Source: Zygnema cylindricum
Lineage: Eukaryota > Streptophyta > Zygnematophyceae > Zygnematales > Zygnemataceae
Assembly: GCA_037447655.1 (NCBI GenBank)
Contig: JBBHKE010001627.1
Coordinates: forward strand, 1-64,000
Reading direction: 5' to 3'
Length of the DNA stretch: 64,000 bases
Of this stretch, positions 11,650 through 24,300 are shown piece after piece. The number at the start of each line of letters is the position of its first letter. Position 1 is the stretch's first letter. Position numbers and translations under genes: made by a program. The notes below the pieces were generated by a model. The model searched no databases, had not been told where the DNA came from, and saw only the letters and a program-made list of their open reading frames with translations.

Positions 11650-11812
11650 TCTGTCGCCCTCCTTCCTCCCATCCCTCCCTCCCTACGTCCTTCGCTCTCT
11701 CCCTCCCACCCTCCCTTCCCTCCCTCCCTCCCTCCCTCCCTCCCTCCCTCCCTCCCTCCCTCCCTCCCTCCCTCCCTCCCTCCCTCCCTCCCTCCCTCCC
11801 ATCCTCCTCCCC
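11650..11812 (+). repeat. (CCCT)n microsatellite
   Basis: An almost perfect CCCT array, purest from about 11719 to 11800, bordered by imperfect copies. It lies about 220 bp upstream of the MFS start codon. ORFs across it (Pro/Ser or Gly/Arg/Glu repeats) are artefacts of the repeat. Confidence 0.95.
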
Positions 11813-12031
11813 CCGTTTCCCTCACACCCTCTCCATGATATTCTGCAGACATGGCAGCAATCAGCAGCAGCTGACATCAACTGACAGGAATAATTCACAT
11901 CAATAGTTGACATCAGTTGTCATTAGTTCAAAAACAGCCCAGCTTCAATTCTCTAATTAGGCAGCTCTAAGCATATCAGCAATAAATTTATTGTTTAAAG
12001 ACCTCAAGAAGTCCTCTTAGTCCAAAAGAGT

Positions 12032-15000
12032 ATGCAGGACAAGGATTCTCTGGAGAAGCCATTAGGTCAATTAAGGCCATCCATTGGAGGCCATTCAGCT
12101 CCTCCTTCCAATTTAGCATCTGTCTCAGCCTCAACAGATTCCGAAAACCCGTCCTCTTTACGTTTGATGGGCCATGAAGCCACTCTAAAACCTCTAAGTT
12201 GGCGAAACTTTTGCCGGAACCGATGGCTTGTTCTCGCCGCGTCCTCGTGGATGGAGGCGAGTGCTGGGACAGGTTATATGTTTGGAATGTATTCTCAAAG
12301 TTTCAAAACGACACTCGGGTATAACCAAAAGATGGTGGATGGAGTTGGAATGGCGAAGGATATTGGTGGAAACGTAGGAATAACTTCCGGATTTGTGGGA
12401 GATTATTGCCCATGTTGGGTTGTGCTTCTTATTGGAGCTATACAAAATACATTCGGGTACGGAATGCTTTGGCTCGCACTCACCGGTCGGATACCTAATC
12501 CCACTTTTTGGCAAATGTGTTTCTACATCTGTATTGGAACCAATGGAGCCACATTTTTCAATACCGCAGCAATGGTTACTTCTGTTAAAAATTTTCCTTC
12601 AAACCGTGGACCAGTTGTCGGCTTGTTGAAGGTGAGTTCTTAAGCAAGCTGGTATTATTGCGACAGAATTATAGATTTTTATTTGGAAGTCAATAATGGT
12701 TCCAAGACAGCCGACGTGAGTTGCGATAGTTCTGACAGACAATTAGTGAAAACTTGCAAATTGGAACATGTAAGTCTTTGGACCGTTTCTGTAGTCATCA
12801 AATATAGCAATGTAGAGATCGAGAAAATGTTATAACCGTCAATTAAAACTGGCTCATGTAACTGACTTGCTAGTATAATAAGTGTTATCATTAACACTTT
12901 TTTGTTTCGTGTTCATTATGTGGCTGTAGCATAAGTTTGGCAACTACAAGTTCTTGGCATTGACCTGCAAATATATCAGTCTAAACCATAGATAAAATGT
13001 GTGAAAGCAATTGGAAACGCTATATGCTGTTACACCGTGCTATACGCTTAATATACAGCGTACTACGCATACGTTTATAGTATGGGGTCGCCGCATATAA
13101 CTTTTTCAATTGCTGTCACATGTTTAATCAATTATCTAAACGGCCGAATTTACAGCTGCGAAGTGATTGTGTGACAGTGTTTGAACGTGTATGTCTTTTA
13201 AATATAAACAAACGCAGGTTTGATTTATATTCTCCTTTCTCTATTATAATCTGTACACCAAAAACCGTTTTTTTAAGGTTTTGATGTCCAGCCTAAATAC
13301 TATCTTTCCGATAGTCATGTGACACCCCGAATCGATTTTTTGAAATGTAAATTATCACGATATGTAAACAATATTTTGTACAGTTCAGGACTAGACAGCC
13401 GAAGTTTGCAACATCAGATTTGTCGTAGTTTAGGGTCCCGTATGATTTTGTATAAGGACCTCATATTTTAGAGCTGTATGGAAGTATGTATAGTACTACA
13501 GTACATATATTCAAATACAGATTTACGTTTCAGTCGTAAGAAGCTAAGAATATACAGTAAACTATGTTGTATGCACAGTACACCATAATGTATCATATAT
13601 GAGATATGTATCGGCAATAAGCATGTGCTCATCACCACCCAATGTACCGGGCCTCTTTGCTGTTCGATAATTAGCAATAGTGAATATTATACATATCGCG
13701 ATAATTTAAAGCCCGATACACAACAGTACTAAATACTGCGAGAGGTGTAGCTCGAGGGGGCTATGAAAGGAGTCTGTAAAATTTAAAATGAAAGTGAATT
13801 GTGAATTAGTGGAATGGCAAAGTAGGCTGATCTATTTAGGCCTCCAATGCTTGCGTTGAGGCTGATGAGGCACAGAGCAAGTGTGTTTGGACACAATTAA
13901 TCCCATGAGGTTTTTCATTTGTGGAAACATGCAAAGGGATCCAGCATAAGGTCTTGATAGCCTACGAGCGTCTTAATCACTTCTTGGCATTTTAAACATA
14001 CTAGAGTGAAGTACTAGAGCGAAGTACTAGCGTGACAAACATACTAGAGTCATAACGAAAATGACAAACATCTATAACGTGAAGTTCATGTGACACCCGA
14101 CCACAATGAGCTTCAGAACAGGCCGAGTATAATTTATTGGCTGATTCAAATACAAAGATGACCATTTACATCGGGATATCAAACCTGAAATGAATCTCCC
14201 ATGCGTCATTAAGTGTACCAAACATTGTTGGACATCTCACAATATTATGAGTTTCTGATCCTGCATGTAAAGGTAAACTTTCAAGCATCTAATTGCTAAG
14301 GCTCCGCTCCACACATGTCTGTGTGCAGGGGTATATTGGACTAAGTGGAGCAATCTTTACACAATTGTACCTTGCACTTTACGCTCCTGATAAGGATGCA
14401 TTTTTGTTAATGGCCTCATGGCTCCCTTCATTAGTAGCGTTTCTTGTCATGCCATTGATTCACCCTTTGCCTCCAATAGAGGAGCCCGGCGAACGTAATA
14501 ATCTTTTACTGGTTCTTTCTGCTGGTATCAGTCTGGCATTTTACCTGCTCGGTGCCAGTCTTTTGGATGAAGCGTTTGTTATGGGGAACTCTGTCAGTTT
14601 TGCCGTTTCCATTGGAGCCCTCATAATTCTTTTTGTACCTGCGATTATTGCATTCAAACCAGGATCGGAAAAGGCCGGTGGTGGACCAGACAGTTTGACA
14701 ACGCCACTTATCCGGTCAGAAGAAGGTCCGGACCGCAGTTCCATGTCAACACTAACGGGACCATTGTCGAAACGGAGGTCAATAGATGTGTCGCCTGTTG
14801 GAGTGCCACTTGGCACCGATTTAGCGATACCAAGTGGACTCAAGATGAGACCGAGACCCGGTCACGCCCATCAAATTTTAACAGCATCAGAGGAGTCAGA
14901 GGAACAATTGTTGGACGAAGAAAAACGAGCGAATTTTATGCCGGGAGATCGTCCCCATGTTGGACGGCCAAGGAGAGGAGAGGACCATAATTTGTTACAG

Positions 15001-15738
15001 GCTCTGGTTTCCCTCGACTTTTGGCTCATATATGTTTCTATGACACTGGCCTCTGGATCGGGACTCACGGCAATCAACAACTTGGGGCAGATCGGAAGGT
15101 CTTTGGGCTACGACCAAAACGCGATTGGTGTGTTTGTATCACTCATGAGTATTTGGAACTTTTTGGGACGTGTCGGTGGTGGTTTCATTTCCGAAAGTTT
15201 TGTTCGAAGTAAAGGAGCCCCCAGGCCCCTTTTCATGGTTATTACTCAACTGGCTATGGCAGTCGGTCATCTCGCCTTTGCTACTGCCTTCCCCGGTTCT
15301 CTTTATGTCGCATCGGTTATAGTTGGTCTCACTTATGGGGCGCAATGGGGCATAATGCCCGCCGTGGCTTCTGAAGTTTTCGGTTTGCGGTATTTCAGTA
15401 CTATGTATAACTGGTTGACCATCACAAACCCGACAGGTTCCTATCTTCTTTCGGTGTGTATTGCGGGTTATCTCTACGACATCGAAGCAGAAAAAGATCA
15501 GAAAATGGCACCTCCTACGAGCTTACCTCCACCTCCCGACGAATCAAAAGCGTTACTTTGCAACGGAGCTCATTGCTTTCGAGTTACGTTTATCATTATG
15601 GCTTGTGCCTGTGTGATTGCGTCTCTCGCGTCGTTGACTTTGACTTTACTTAGTAGGAGTTACTATGCTTCTGAGTTTAATAGACGGCAACAAGCGTCAC
15701 AACGGGACAACAAGTTCTCGGAAATTCAAGAACGATAA
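12032..15738 (+). CDS. Nodulin-like / NFD4-type MFS transporter
   Basis: Two coding exons, 12032-12631 and 14329-15738, join in phase 0 (AAG|GTGAGT donor, GTGCAG|GGG acceptor) to give about 669 aa. Residues 1-55 are a hydrophilic tail. W-R-N-F at about 57 opens the Nodulin-like domain, and the helices that follow include the G-T-G-Y-M-F-G segment. The splice joint reads G-L-L-K-G-Y-I-G-L-S-G-A-I-F-T, a signature of this plant family. A long hydrophilic loop of roughly 130 residues separates the halves. The second half starts at D-F-W-L-I-Y and holds N-L-G-Q-I-G-R-S-L-G-Y and W-N-F-L-G-R-V-G-G-G, then four or five further helices. Family members are plasma or endomembrane MFS proteins of mostly unknown substrate. 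The usual length is near 580-600 aa, so this one has an enlarged loop. The substrate is not deducible. Confidence 0.92.
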
Positions 15739-18013
15739 TATGGCGCTTTGTTGGATTAACTGGTTTTTTTTTGTCCTTCTTTTTACCGAATTAATTTGTA
15801 TGCAATAGTAACGATGGATATATGGAATAAGTACAAGGAAGCTGTGATATTTGAGCCACTATATGATGCGTGAGTTTGCCGTTGAGTATGATTGTTGGGG
15901 AATTCAAATAGATGATTAAATAAGGAAGGAGATGGTTCGTAAAAATTCAAGGTTTTATTGAATTCTTTTTAATCTGTCTTTTTTGAGATTAGAGTGTCTC
16001 CAAATATGTTTGAAATTCAAATCAGTCTTGTGATTTTACTAAATACGTTGCATAAGACAGTTACAATGTCTAACATTATTATGTCACAAACTCCTTCCTA
16101 AAGCCAATGTACAATATAATTTGTAATTATTATGTTCATGTGGTATTCTCGATGCTGGTTCATGAATGCGTGGTAGTTCTTCTGTGCTCTGTTACAATCT
16201 TGGAGTGGTATAGCCTTTTTGTTCAGCGTCCCATTGTGTTTTTTATGGCTTCATGTTAGTCAATCTTACTTTAGAGCTTGTTCTAATTACACGGTATTTC
16301 TAGCAGCGTAAATCTGCACAAGGATTATGTCAATTCACATGGTGTGCCACATAGTTGCACACTCACATCGTAAATTTTTGTTATAGTAGACATACTTTAC
16401 AGACTTATCTTGGTTTTTAAGTAAAGAAAGATAAATTGACTAGGGAAGTTGATACTGTATCTTCAGAGGAATGACATGTTTCCATAATATTGCACCAACA
16501 TAATTGTATGACCCTCACAATTACTTTTTTGTCGGACTCAAAACACAAAGCACATGGAATTAAGAGGTAAAGGAAAACCTGAAGTAAATGTTGAACTGCA
16601 GATGAAATAGTGAACAAAATTTTCCCTCGGATTGTAAAAGACACACAAAGAAAAAACCAGACCAAACCGGACCTCAGGCCAGACCAGACCCAAGACCTCA
16701 GACCAGACCTCTAATCAGACCTCAGGCCAGACCAGACCAGTCAGACCATGCCAGGTCAGACCTCTAATCGCCAGTTGAACTATTTTGGCCAAGCTACAGA
16801 AAATTTGATACAAAACTGGAAGCAAGCAAGCAGTTGTTTATCGAAACCTAACTAGAAATTCGCCTGAATGAATGCGTGAAGCAAATGGTAGAATGGTAGT
16901 TTACACGCATCAGTATGATTTGAAATTTGTCCGACCAATACATTCTCCAAACCCTGGTTCACCAAAACGAAAAGGAAGATTTTTTTTTTATCAAACAACA
17001 TACTGTGGATATTTCTTCTAAAAAGCCTCTTTTTCCCCTTCTGGACTATCTGAAGAGAATCGCAAGCTTATCGTTTTGTACTTATCAATAAGTCTCAAAT
17101 AAGTTATGTTGTACATCTTGAATAAGTGCCACGCAGCCTTTTTATACATATTGATGTGGCAATACACAAGTATTTGCCACGTTTGAGCAGAAAAATGAAG
17201 TAAACAACTTTTTTATTCATAAAAAAGCTCGAAGGTGAGCGAAAAGTCAAAAACGCCGTCTATCATTAAAATTTCAGCGACGCTAATTGCTGTTCAACTC
17301 GTTTATATGCTTTCTAATCCTGGATTTGCTGAATAAACCTGGCAGTTTGGCCAAGGAAAATGGTTCATATAAAATGCATTTTTTGTGAGGAAAACGGTCA
17401 ACAAAGTTGGCGTGGATCAGCATTAATACCATAATCTTGTAACTTTAATATGAGAACTTGGTTCTGTATTAGCTGTAATAACACTACTCGTTCTGCGCTT
17501 TTTATGCCTTTCCTGGACAAAAATTAGCGAATTCTTTTTGTGGTTCACAATTTTCCATGTCATTCGAATCGGAAACATAACTTTTAACACTAGAATAGTC
17601 CTCATAGTAATTATGTTTTTGATTATAATAACTATTCACGGCAAACACACGCTAATAAGTTGGTGATTTGAGTACACGGTTTATAATATTAGGATTAATA
17701 TCTTTATTCATATGTTTTAATTTATAATATTTATTTGTACGGTGATTTGTCATATTAAACTATATAACATCCACACAACTGTCCCTTCTGTATTCACAAC
17801 AACAACCGCAGCCTTATCAACTGACTAACGATTACCAAACCAAAAAAGAAAAAAAAAACAAATAAAAGAGGATGGGAAGAGAGGAGACAGTAACAAAAAA
17901 AATGAAACCCGAAAGTTATTGGCTTATTGCTTCTCAATATTTGCTTTTTTTAGCTTCGGCGTTTGCTCCTGGAAAAGTTCTCAGATTGCATTTGGAATCG
18001 GTATTCAGTACAG
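15739..18013. other. 3' region of the MFS gene and intergenic DNA
   Basis: No further gene recognised. It contains the degenerate CAGACC repeat at about 16675-16775. Confidence 0.5.
16675..16775 (+). repeat. Degenerate (CCAGA/CAGACC)n repeat
   Basis: Repeated AGACC units with interspersed CTCAGGCC and CTCTAATC spacers, arranged irregularly. Confidence 0.75.
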
Positions 18014-18233
18014 TACACCTTGAATCGCTATTTAGTGTTAATGTTTTTTTCGTCTCTTAAAACATCTTTTCTCCCTACACACATGTCGGAATATGGATCT
18101 GACGGCTGCGATTGAGAGGAAAGATTCTCAGCTTCCAATGGGCGGTCACAAATTGAATCGGACACGTGTGTACGGAAAAATGATGTTTTAAGTGGCGAAA
18201 ATATAATTAACACTCGTAGCGATACACGGTGTA
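18014..18233 (+). mobile_element. TAM MITE, TA-flanked palindrome
   Basis: Starts TACACCTTGAATCGCTATT and ends GCGATACACGGTGTA, with inverted arms containing AAAACATCTTTTCTCC and GTACACAC. It has the family core GGATCTGACGG and GCGATTG. TA at both ends is best read as the target duplication, as for Tc1/mariner-derived MITEs. No ORF of its own. Confidence 0.85.
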
Positions 18234-18738
18234 GTGTTGCGTCTCCAATAGGAACTGCCGATTTTCAGTTGCCGCCAGATGGTCAAAGTCGTACTATTTG
18301 GTAAGGGCTGGCAATATTTATAGTACACGGCTTTTTTTTCTGATATTTTAGGTTTTAACTTTTAAGCCTTACAGAACCCCTCCTTATTTAGATGTTTGGA
18401 ATGACCCCCATAAAGATAAAATTATTACTCATGAGAAAAAGCAGTAAGGTCATTGGACCATTTAAGAGGCTTAAAATTTAAAGTACGGTAAATGAGACAA
18501 CGCTTTGTCGGCTTGTGTCGCATTTTTTATGTTACGACTACGCGCGTAGTTTACTTTTACGATATCGCGTGGGAATTAAGTACAGTACCGCATATTGGTT
18601 CCCAAGATATATCGTATTGTAGGTCTAGATGAGTTGTCGTCGTTTGGTAAAAAAATATCACCTTAATTGCAAAACGTGCGATGGAAAGACCATCTGGGTA
18701 CAAATGGGGTATAACCAAAAAAGACATTTAGTTATTTA

Positions 18739-19472
18739 GGGTGCGTCTCCATGTGCCAAAGTAAAGGTTTTTCGCTGTCGTTTTCTTGTAAAACTTAGAG
18801 CCGTACCGCGTAATTTTCAACCGTACAAAAAAATAGAAAAAAGGAGAAGTACATTTTGCGTCATCGTCAAATTTAGGATGTCCTACATGTTGTCGTTTTG
18901 TGTTCTTCAACCCACGGCCACGCCAAAAAACGTCAACTTCAAACTTTTAACAAAGTATTTTTTCTTAACAAATAGGACCACGTAGCACGTGTATTTTTTT
19001 TTCAAAAATCCCAAACGAATTCAACCGACGAATAAATTACATTCTGTTTTGTCCGTTTGCGTTCAATGCGACAATGAAAAGTACATTATTTGTTTTATTT
19101 TGTCCGTTTGCGTCCGTTACGGTTTTTTTTTATTGCAGGGGTCTCAAGATTTCGATGCCATTTCACACCGACCGGGAAGGAGACGCAAAGGCAAAGCGCA
19201 TCTCCAATGAAACCGCACAGGCTCGAAGGCGTTACGTCTACAATGTCACGGAAAGTCATGCGACGTCACAAGCAGTAACGAAAAATAACGTTTGTCATCA
19301 CAGATTGTAGACGTTGACAACGGTCACGAGCATTGTCAACGCATACAATCGTCAAACCACTGAGTAACAATTTCGTTGTTAAATATAGGGGGACACTTAA
19401 AAATCCCGGTCCGCCGGTCTGCGCTTAAAGCAAAGTAAGGTCGCTAATTTTAAAGTACACAGAGACGCATCC
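18739..19472 (-). mobile_element. HLE element, complete, 734 bp
   Basis: Left end GGGTGCGTCTCCATGTGCC at 18739 after TTA (18736-18738). The right end has reverse complement GGATGCGTCTCTGTGTAC and is followed by TTA (19473-19475). Its interior is the reverse orientation of the copy at 9953. It has the inner motifs TTAGAGCCGTACCGCG and CCACGGCCACGCC, also found at 10540-10650 and 20275-20400. Confidence 0.8.
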
Positions 19473-19545
19473 TTAAAGACTACAAGAGTCAAAAGAATAG
19501 GCAAAGTGAAAGAGACAAAAAGGAAAAGCAATGCAATTATGCAAA

Positions 19546-19799
19546 CTAAAACAGGCAAGCCACCAAACCAATACCAACTGCCAAAGATGACGACAGGCGC
19601 CACAAAAAGTGAAAAAACCTACAGGAGAATAGGAGATCAAGCTAAATAAAAGAAAACAGTCAGTCGGTCCCGGAACATTCGTACTAAACGTACAAGAGTA
19701 ATACCATCTTTCAGAGCGAAGCGACAAAAAGATTATGTGCGATTTGATGTTGAGTATCGCACTAAAAATAAATTGCGCTTCTCGTACAATTTCGTGTTA
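19546..19799 (+). repeat. Direct repeat A, about 255 bp
   Basis: CTAAAACAGGCAAGCCACC through CGTGTTA, repeated with roughly ten percent divergence at 20457-20714. The segment has short inverted ends (CTAAAAC and GTTTTAG in copy B). Confidence 0.85.
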
Positions 19800-20457
19800 G
19801 GACGCGTGCCCATGTAACCGAAACTTTGAAACATTACTTTGGAATTTAGCGCAGATTTTACGACGTACTTTTCAAAGTGTTCTTATGTGATTCATTACTT
19901 GCGCTTTCATTACTTCAATTTTGTGACAAGAATGCGAGGCTGCGTGAGAGAGGCGGCGTGTGCGACTTGCTGGGGCGCCCTCAGAGATTTCTAACGATTT
20001 CGTCAAATGGTATCGGATTTTTTAGACCCCTGGAATGGAAAATTTTGTACCAAACGAAACGCGACAAAACACAACAAATTGTGTACTTTGATGGACGCAA
20101 ACGGACAAAATATAACTAATAGTGTACCTTTCGCCGTCGCTATAATTATTTTGAAATTTTTGTAAAAAACTGTACATGTGCGAATACGTGTTCCTATTTG
20201 TTTCTGAAAAATACTTTGTTTTAAAACACATCGGCCCTGTATTTTAAATAAAAGTTTGAAGATGACGTTTTTTGGCGTGGCCGTGGGTCGAAGAACACAA
20301 GACGACAACATGTAGTACATCTTAAATTTGATGATGACGCAAAATGTACTTCTCTTTTTTTCTATTTTTTTGTAGTTGAAACTTTCGCGGTACGGCTCTA
20401 AGTTTTACAAGAAAACGACAGAAAATAACCCTTACTTTGGCACACAAAGACGCACCC
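19800..20457 (+). mobile_element. HLE element between the two direct repeats
   Basis: Left end GGACGCGTGCCCATGTAACC. The right end has reverse complement GGGTGCGTCTTTGTGTGCC. The interior matches the 9953 copy in the same orientation. The flanks are TTA on the left and TAA on the right, so an ordinary 3-bp duplication is not preserved. Confidence 0.75.
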
Positions 20458-20714
20458 TAAAACAGGCAAACCACCAAACCAATAAGAACTGCCAAAGATG
20501 ACGACAAGAGCCACAAAAAGTTAAAAAACCTACAGGAGAATAGGAGATCAACAAGCTAAAGAAAAAAAAACGGTCAGTCGGTCCCGGAACATTCGTACTA
20601 AACGTACAGGAGTAATACCATCTTTCAGAGCGAAGCGAAAAAAAGATTCTGTGCGATTTTATGTTGAGTATCGCACTAAAAATAAATTGCGCTTCTGGCA
20701 CAATTTCGTTTTAG
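20457..20714 (+). repeat. Direct repeat B, about 255 bp
   Basis: Second copy of 19546-19799, sharing GGTCCCGGAACATTCGTAC and TTGAGTATCGCACTAAAA among other long identical stretches. Confidence 0.85.
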
Positions 20715-21326
20715 ATGCTTCGATATGGACGTTCGTCACGTAGTTTTATGACGCCATGTTTGTAAAGAAACAGCGTCTATGACGTCAACGGTCAAACTCA
20801 AAGTCTGCGACTTCCCGCGCTTTTCACGAAGCACTTTTTGCGTCCGCACACGTTTTCAACTTTTCATGTACATTTTCATACGAATTCTGATTTAGAGGGG
20901 AAGTCCACCTAGCATTTTGGGGTGTCCCCATGCAGCTCCCTATTTTCATTCGAGACGGCTGCCGATTGGTCTTCGGGCCCGCAAACTGCCGTCGCTGACC
21001 GGTCAAACCGGCAAAAGTCAATTACGACTTAGCGTGTTACAGCTAGACAGATTTGCGACGGGAGCCTCCAGCATGCGATGGCTAACAATCTACTGTACTG
21101 TACTGCACCAGTTACAAAGAGTCAAAGTTGAATCATCCTGCCAACTTTGCTGTAAAGTGAAAAGCCTGCAAGAGAATCAAACCTGCCAATTTTTTTTGTT
21201 TTCTTGCACGCAGGAGCTTCTTCTTGTTCGAGTCTTCGAGTCACTTTTGTTCCTTCGTTTTCCTCCAAGGCAGTTCTCTCGTTCTGCACGTGTGAAGAAT
21301 GTGAGAGGAGAATTTGTGAGGCAGCC
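20715..21326 (+). other. Upstream region of the PLC gene
   Basis: Contains the likely promoter and 5' UTR. No specific element is claimed. Confidence 0.4.
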
Positions 21327-24300
21327 ATGTCCTGTATTTATACTATCTTTAAAAATCCAGCCTCGGAGCTGGAACCTCTTAAGGTTCCTGATACAATCAA
21401 GAAACTTTATGTGGAGTTTGCAGGGGATGGAGAGGGTTTAAGAAGCCATCAACTTCTGGAATTATTAAAGACACACGTAAATGTGAGATGGATTTCCATT
21501 GCAGCAGTAATTTTTTTTATTTTTTGAGGTCTCCTATGCCATGGTGGTTCCATACCCTTGCCTCTGTGGTATTACAACTAGCAGAAGGAGATCTGTCACC
21601 TGTTATACATTACTGTCTCAATCATTTGTCATAAGTGTCAATTTTACGCCATATGTGTGTCAATTTAACGCCATATTTATGTCAATTTGACGCAATGTCA
21701 AGCCTACATTTTGCTTCTGTTCTTGACTTGTGGTCTACTTTGTCTGTTTTCGTTTCTCAATTCTATGTCAGAGTGGATTGCAAGCCACAAAACTCGATGA
21801 AATCATTGCGATGTCGAAGAAGAAAAATGTACCGAAACGGTTTACGCGCAAAACTAGCGTGGGTCACTTTTTTGGACAATATTTTGCTCCCATCCGATCG
21901 ATGCATTGATCCTATCGATCCTGTTCGAATCCGCCTGATCCTGCAAACCTTCTCCCTCTCGCCCCTGCTCCCAAACGATCCGCTCACCCAACGGTCGCCC
22001 TCGCACCAACTTCCTTTTTGTCCTTGATTCAGACCTCTCTTTTGTCACTTCAAGATTATGGGATTTGATGAGGGAAAGACCGCCTTTGATCTGCACTGTC
22101 GGAATAAACTACTTATCGCCGTGGTCATTAGCATTAACTGAATAGTGTGAGTAACACTTATTTGTGAGTATGGGTCAAACAAACTCTCACGCGAATCAGA
22201 GTGTTTGACTCTAACAGGGATGGAAGTGTAGAGAGTTGAGCATGAATTTGCAAGTCAAGTGTTAAGTATCAACTTCCCTCAAGCAACTCACAGCTCCTGG
22301 AATACAGTCAATTCACGAAGGAAGGTTTAATTCACAAAGGAAGGCGATAGAATTAGTGGTAAGGGAGGATTTCTTTGTTAAGAGGGATTCTTGTTTTGGT
22401 GGAGCAGGTAAGCCAGGATATGACCGCTCCTTTGTCTCATTACTTCATCTACACCGGCCACAACTCATACTTGAAAGGCAACCAGTTGACAAGTACCTCG
22501 TCTGTACGTCCAATTATAGCATCTCTTCAGAGAGGAGTGAGGGTTATCGAGCTTGATCTTTGGCCTAACGATAAGAAGGACGCAATTTTAGTCATGCATG
22601 GGGGGTAAGCTTCAAGTCTTCCATTTTCTTACTGCTTCGAGGCAAATAAGAGCAATGCATAATTGTTTTAAAATCATCTTGTTTGCATTTTCTTTCACAC
22701 TCTTTTTGAATGTTGAAGTTTCACTTCACTATGTTTTGCCTGGCGGAGAAATTGTTTAGCTGGCTTTTTAGTTCTTTAGGGTAGTCATCAGAAGTAACTT
22801 ACACCGTGTATTGTTATTAGCGTCAATGTTTTTTTTCACGATTTTCATCAACTTTTCTCCGTGCACACGCGTTCAATTTCTCTTTGGAGACTCCCAATGG
22901 AAAGGTAAGATCCTTATCTTCTCCATCGCCACCAATTGTGCACGGAGAAAAGAAGATTTGAATGGCGAAAGAGACATTGACGCTAAAGGTGTCATATAAC
23001 TTTTTTTTGCAATTCACTTAGTTCTGATGTCCATTTCTCTGTTTTACCTCAAAACTGTCATTTGCTGTAGCAGAAGTACAATAAGGAAGGTATGTCTATT
23101 AGACACCAAAACTGAAGATAAGGTTAGTTCAATAGCATTCAGTTACACGAGTTACAAAAAAAAAGTGAACAGAAATTTACGATTGGTTGATATTATGGTA
23201 AGAAAATAAGGTATCCTTTTTTATCTGCCTCACTTTTACGCTGTTCATCTTTTCCTTGATATCATCGAAGGGTTTGACGATCTGTCTTTCTCTCCAGATT
23301 TCTCTCTGTTTTTTTTCATTCGAGCTTCTGTATGAGTATCCTGAACTGTTTCTTGTCCCTTTTTGTCCTCCCACAATGCTTCTCCGGTCTTCCTATTTGC
23401 CCTATCAAAACACGGCATTGGGTCTGCGATGCAGGACACTCACAAAACCAGTTGCCTTCGAGGATTGTATTGTGGCCATAAAGGAGAACGCATTCGTTGC
23501 ATCGGAGTATCCTGTTATCATTACCCTTGAGGACCATCTTCCTTCCAGCCTCCAAGCAGAGGCTGCCAAGGTGGGTGCTTATTCATTCCTCTAAATTGTT
23601 TTTTAAAAAGTCGAGCACGTGTAATATTTGACCATCCATTTGGTCCTAATGTTGGAAAGCTTATTCTTATTATCATCATAGAATGCTAGAGTGCTCATTC
23701 CTCTGCATTGGTTCTTGAATGCTCAAGCACAAAATGCCACTTTTGACGATCCATTCGGTCCATTATGTTCAGAGGCTTATTATCATCACAGAGAATGCTA
23801 GGATGCTCATTCATTCCCCAGCATTGTTTTTTAAAAGCTTAATAATTTTTGACGATCCATTTGGTCCATAATGTTTAGAAGCGTATTCTAATTATCATCA
23901 TCGGGGGTGGTACTGGACAGGTTCTACTGCGGGTTCTCAAAGAATTACTGTGGATGCCTCCTGCCGATACGCCCATGGAGGAGTTCCCTTCTCCACAGGA
24001 CTTGAAGGGACGTATCATAATCTCAACACAACCACCAAAGGCAAACAAAGAGGATGAGAAGTCAAGGACATCTATCGATAATGATGCGGGTCCGTTAAAC
24101 AAAATATCCCTCGCAGAGTCTAAAGCAGAGAAAGGAGAAAATGGTAGTGAGCTGAAGGTGCCGGCAGATTCGTTTCAAAAAGACTGGGGTTTGGACGGTT
24201 CCTGGGGACATTCGAAAATTTTTCCGAACTCTGTACGCTTCCTTTCCTGACTAGAAACCTTGTGCCTTATAGACAAATTTCTTGCATCTGGAGTAGGGCA

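Noticed and set aside
11582-11913. ORFs across the CCCT array
   Set aside because: Repeat artefacts of Pro/Ser/Leu or Gly/Arg/Glu on the two strands.
17872-18060. 62-codon plus-strand ORF starting MGREE
   Set aside because: Its end runs into a TAM MITE and it shows no motif or splice partner.
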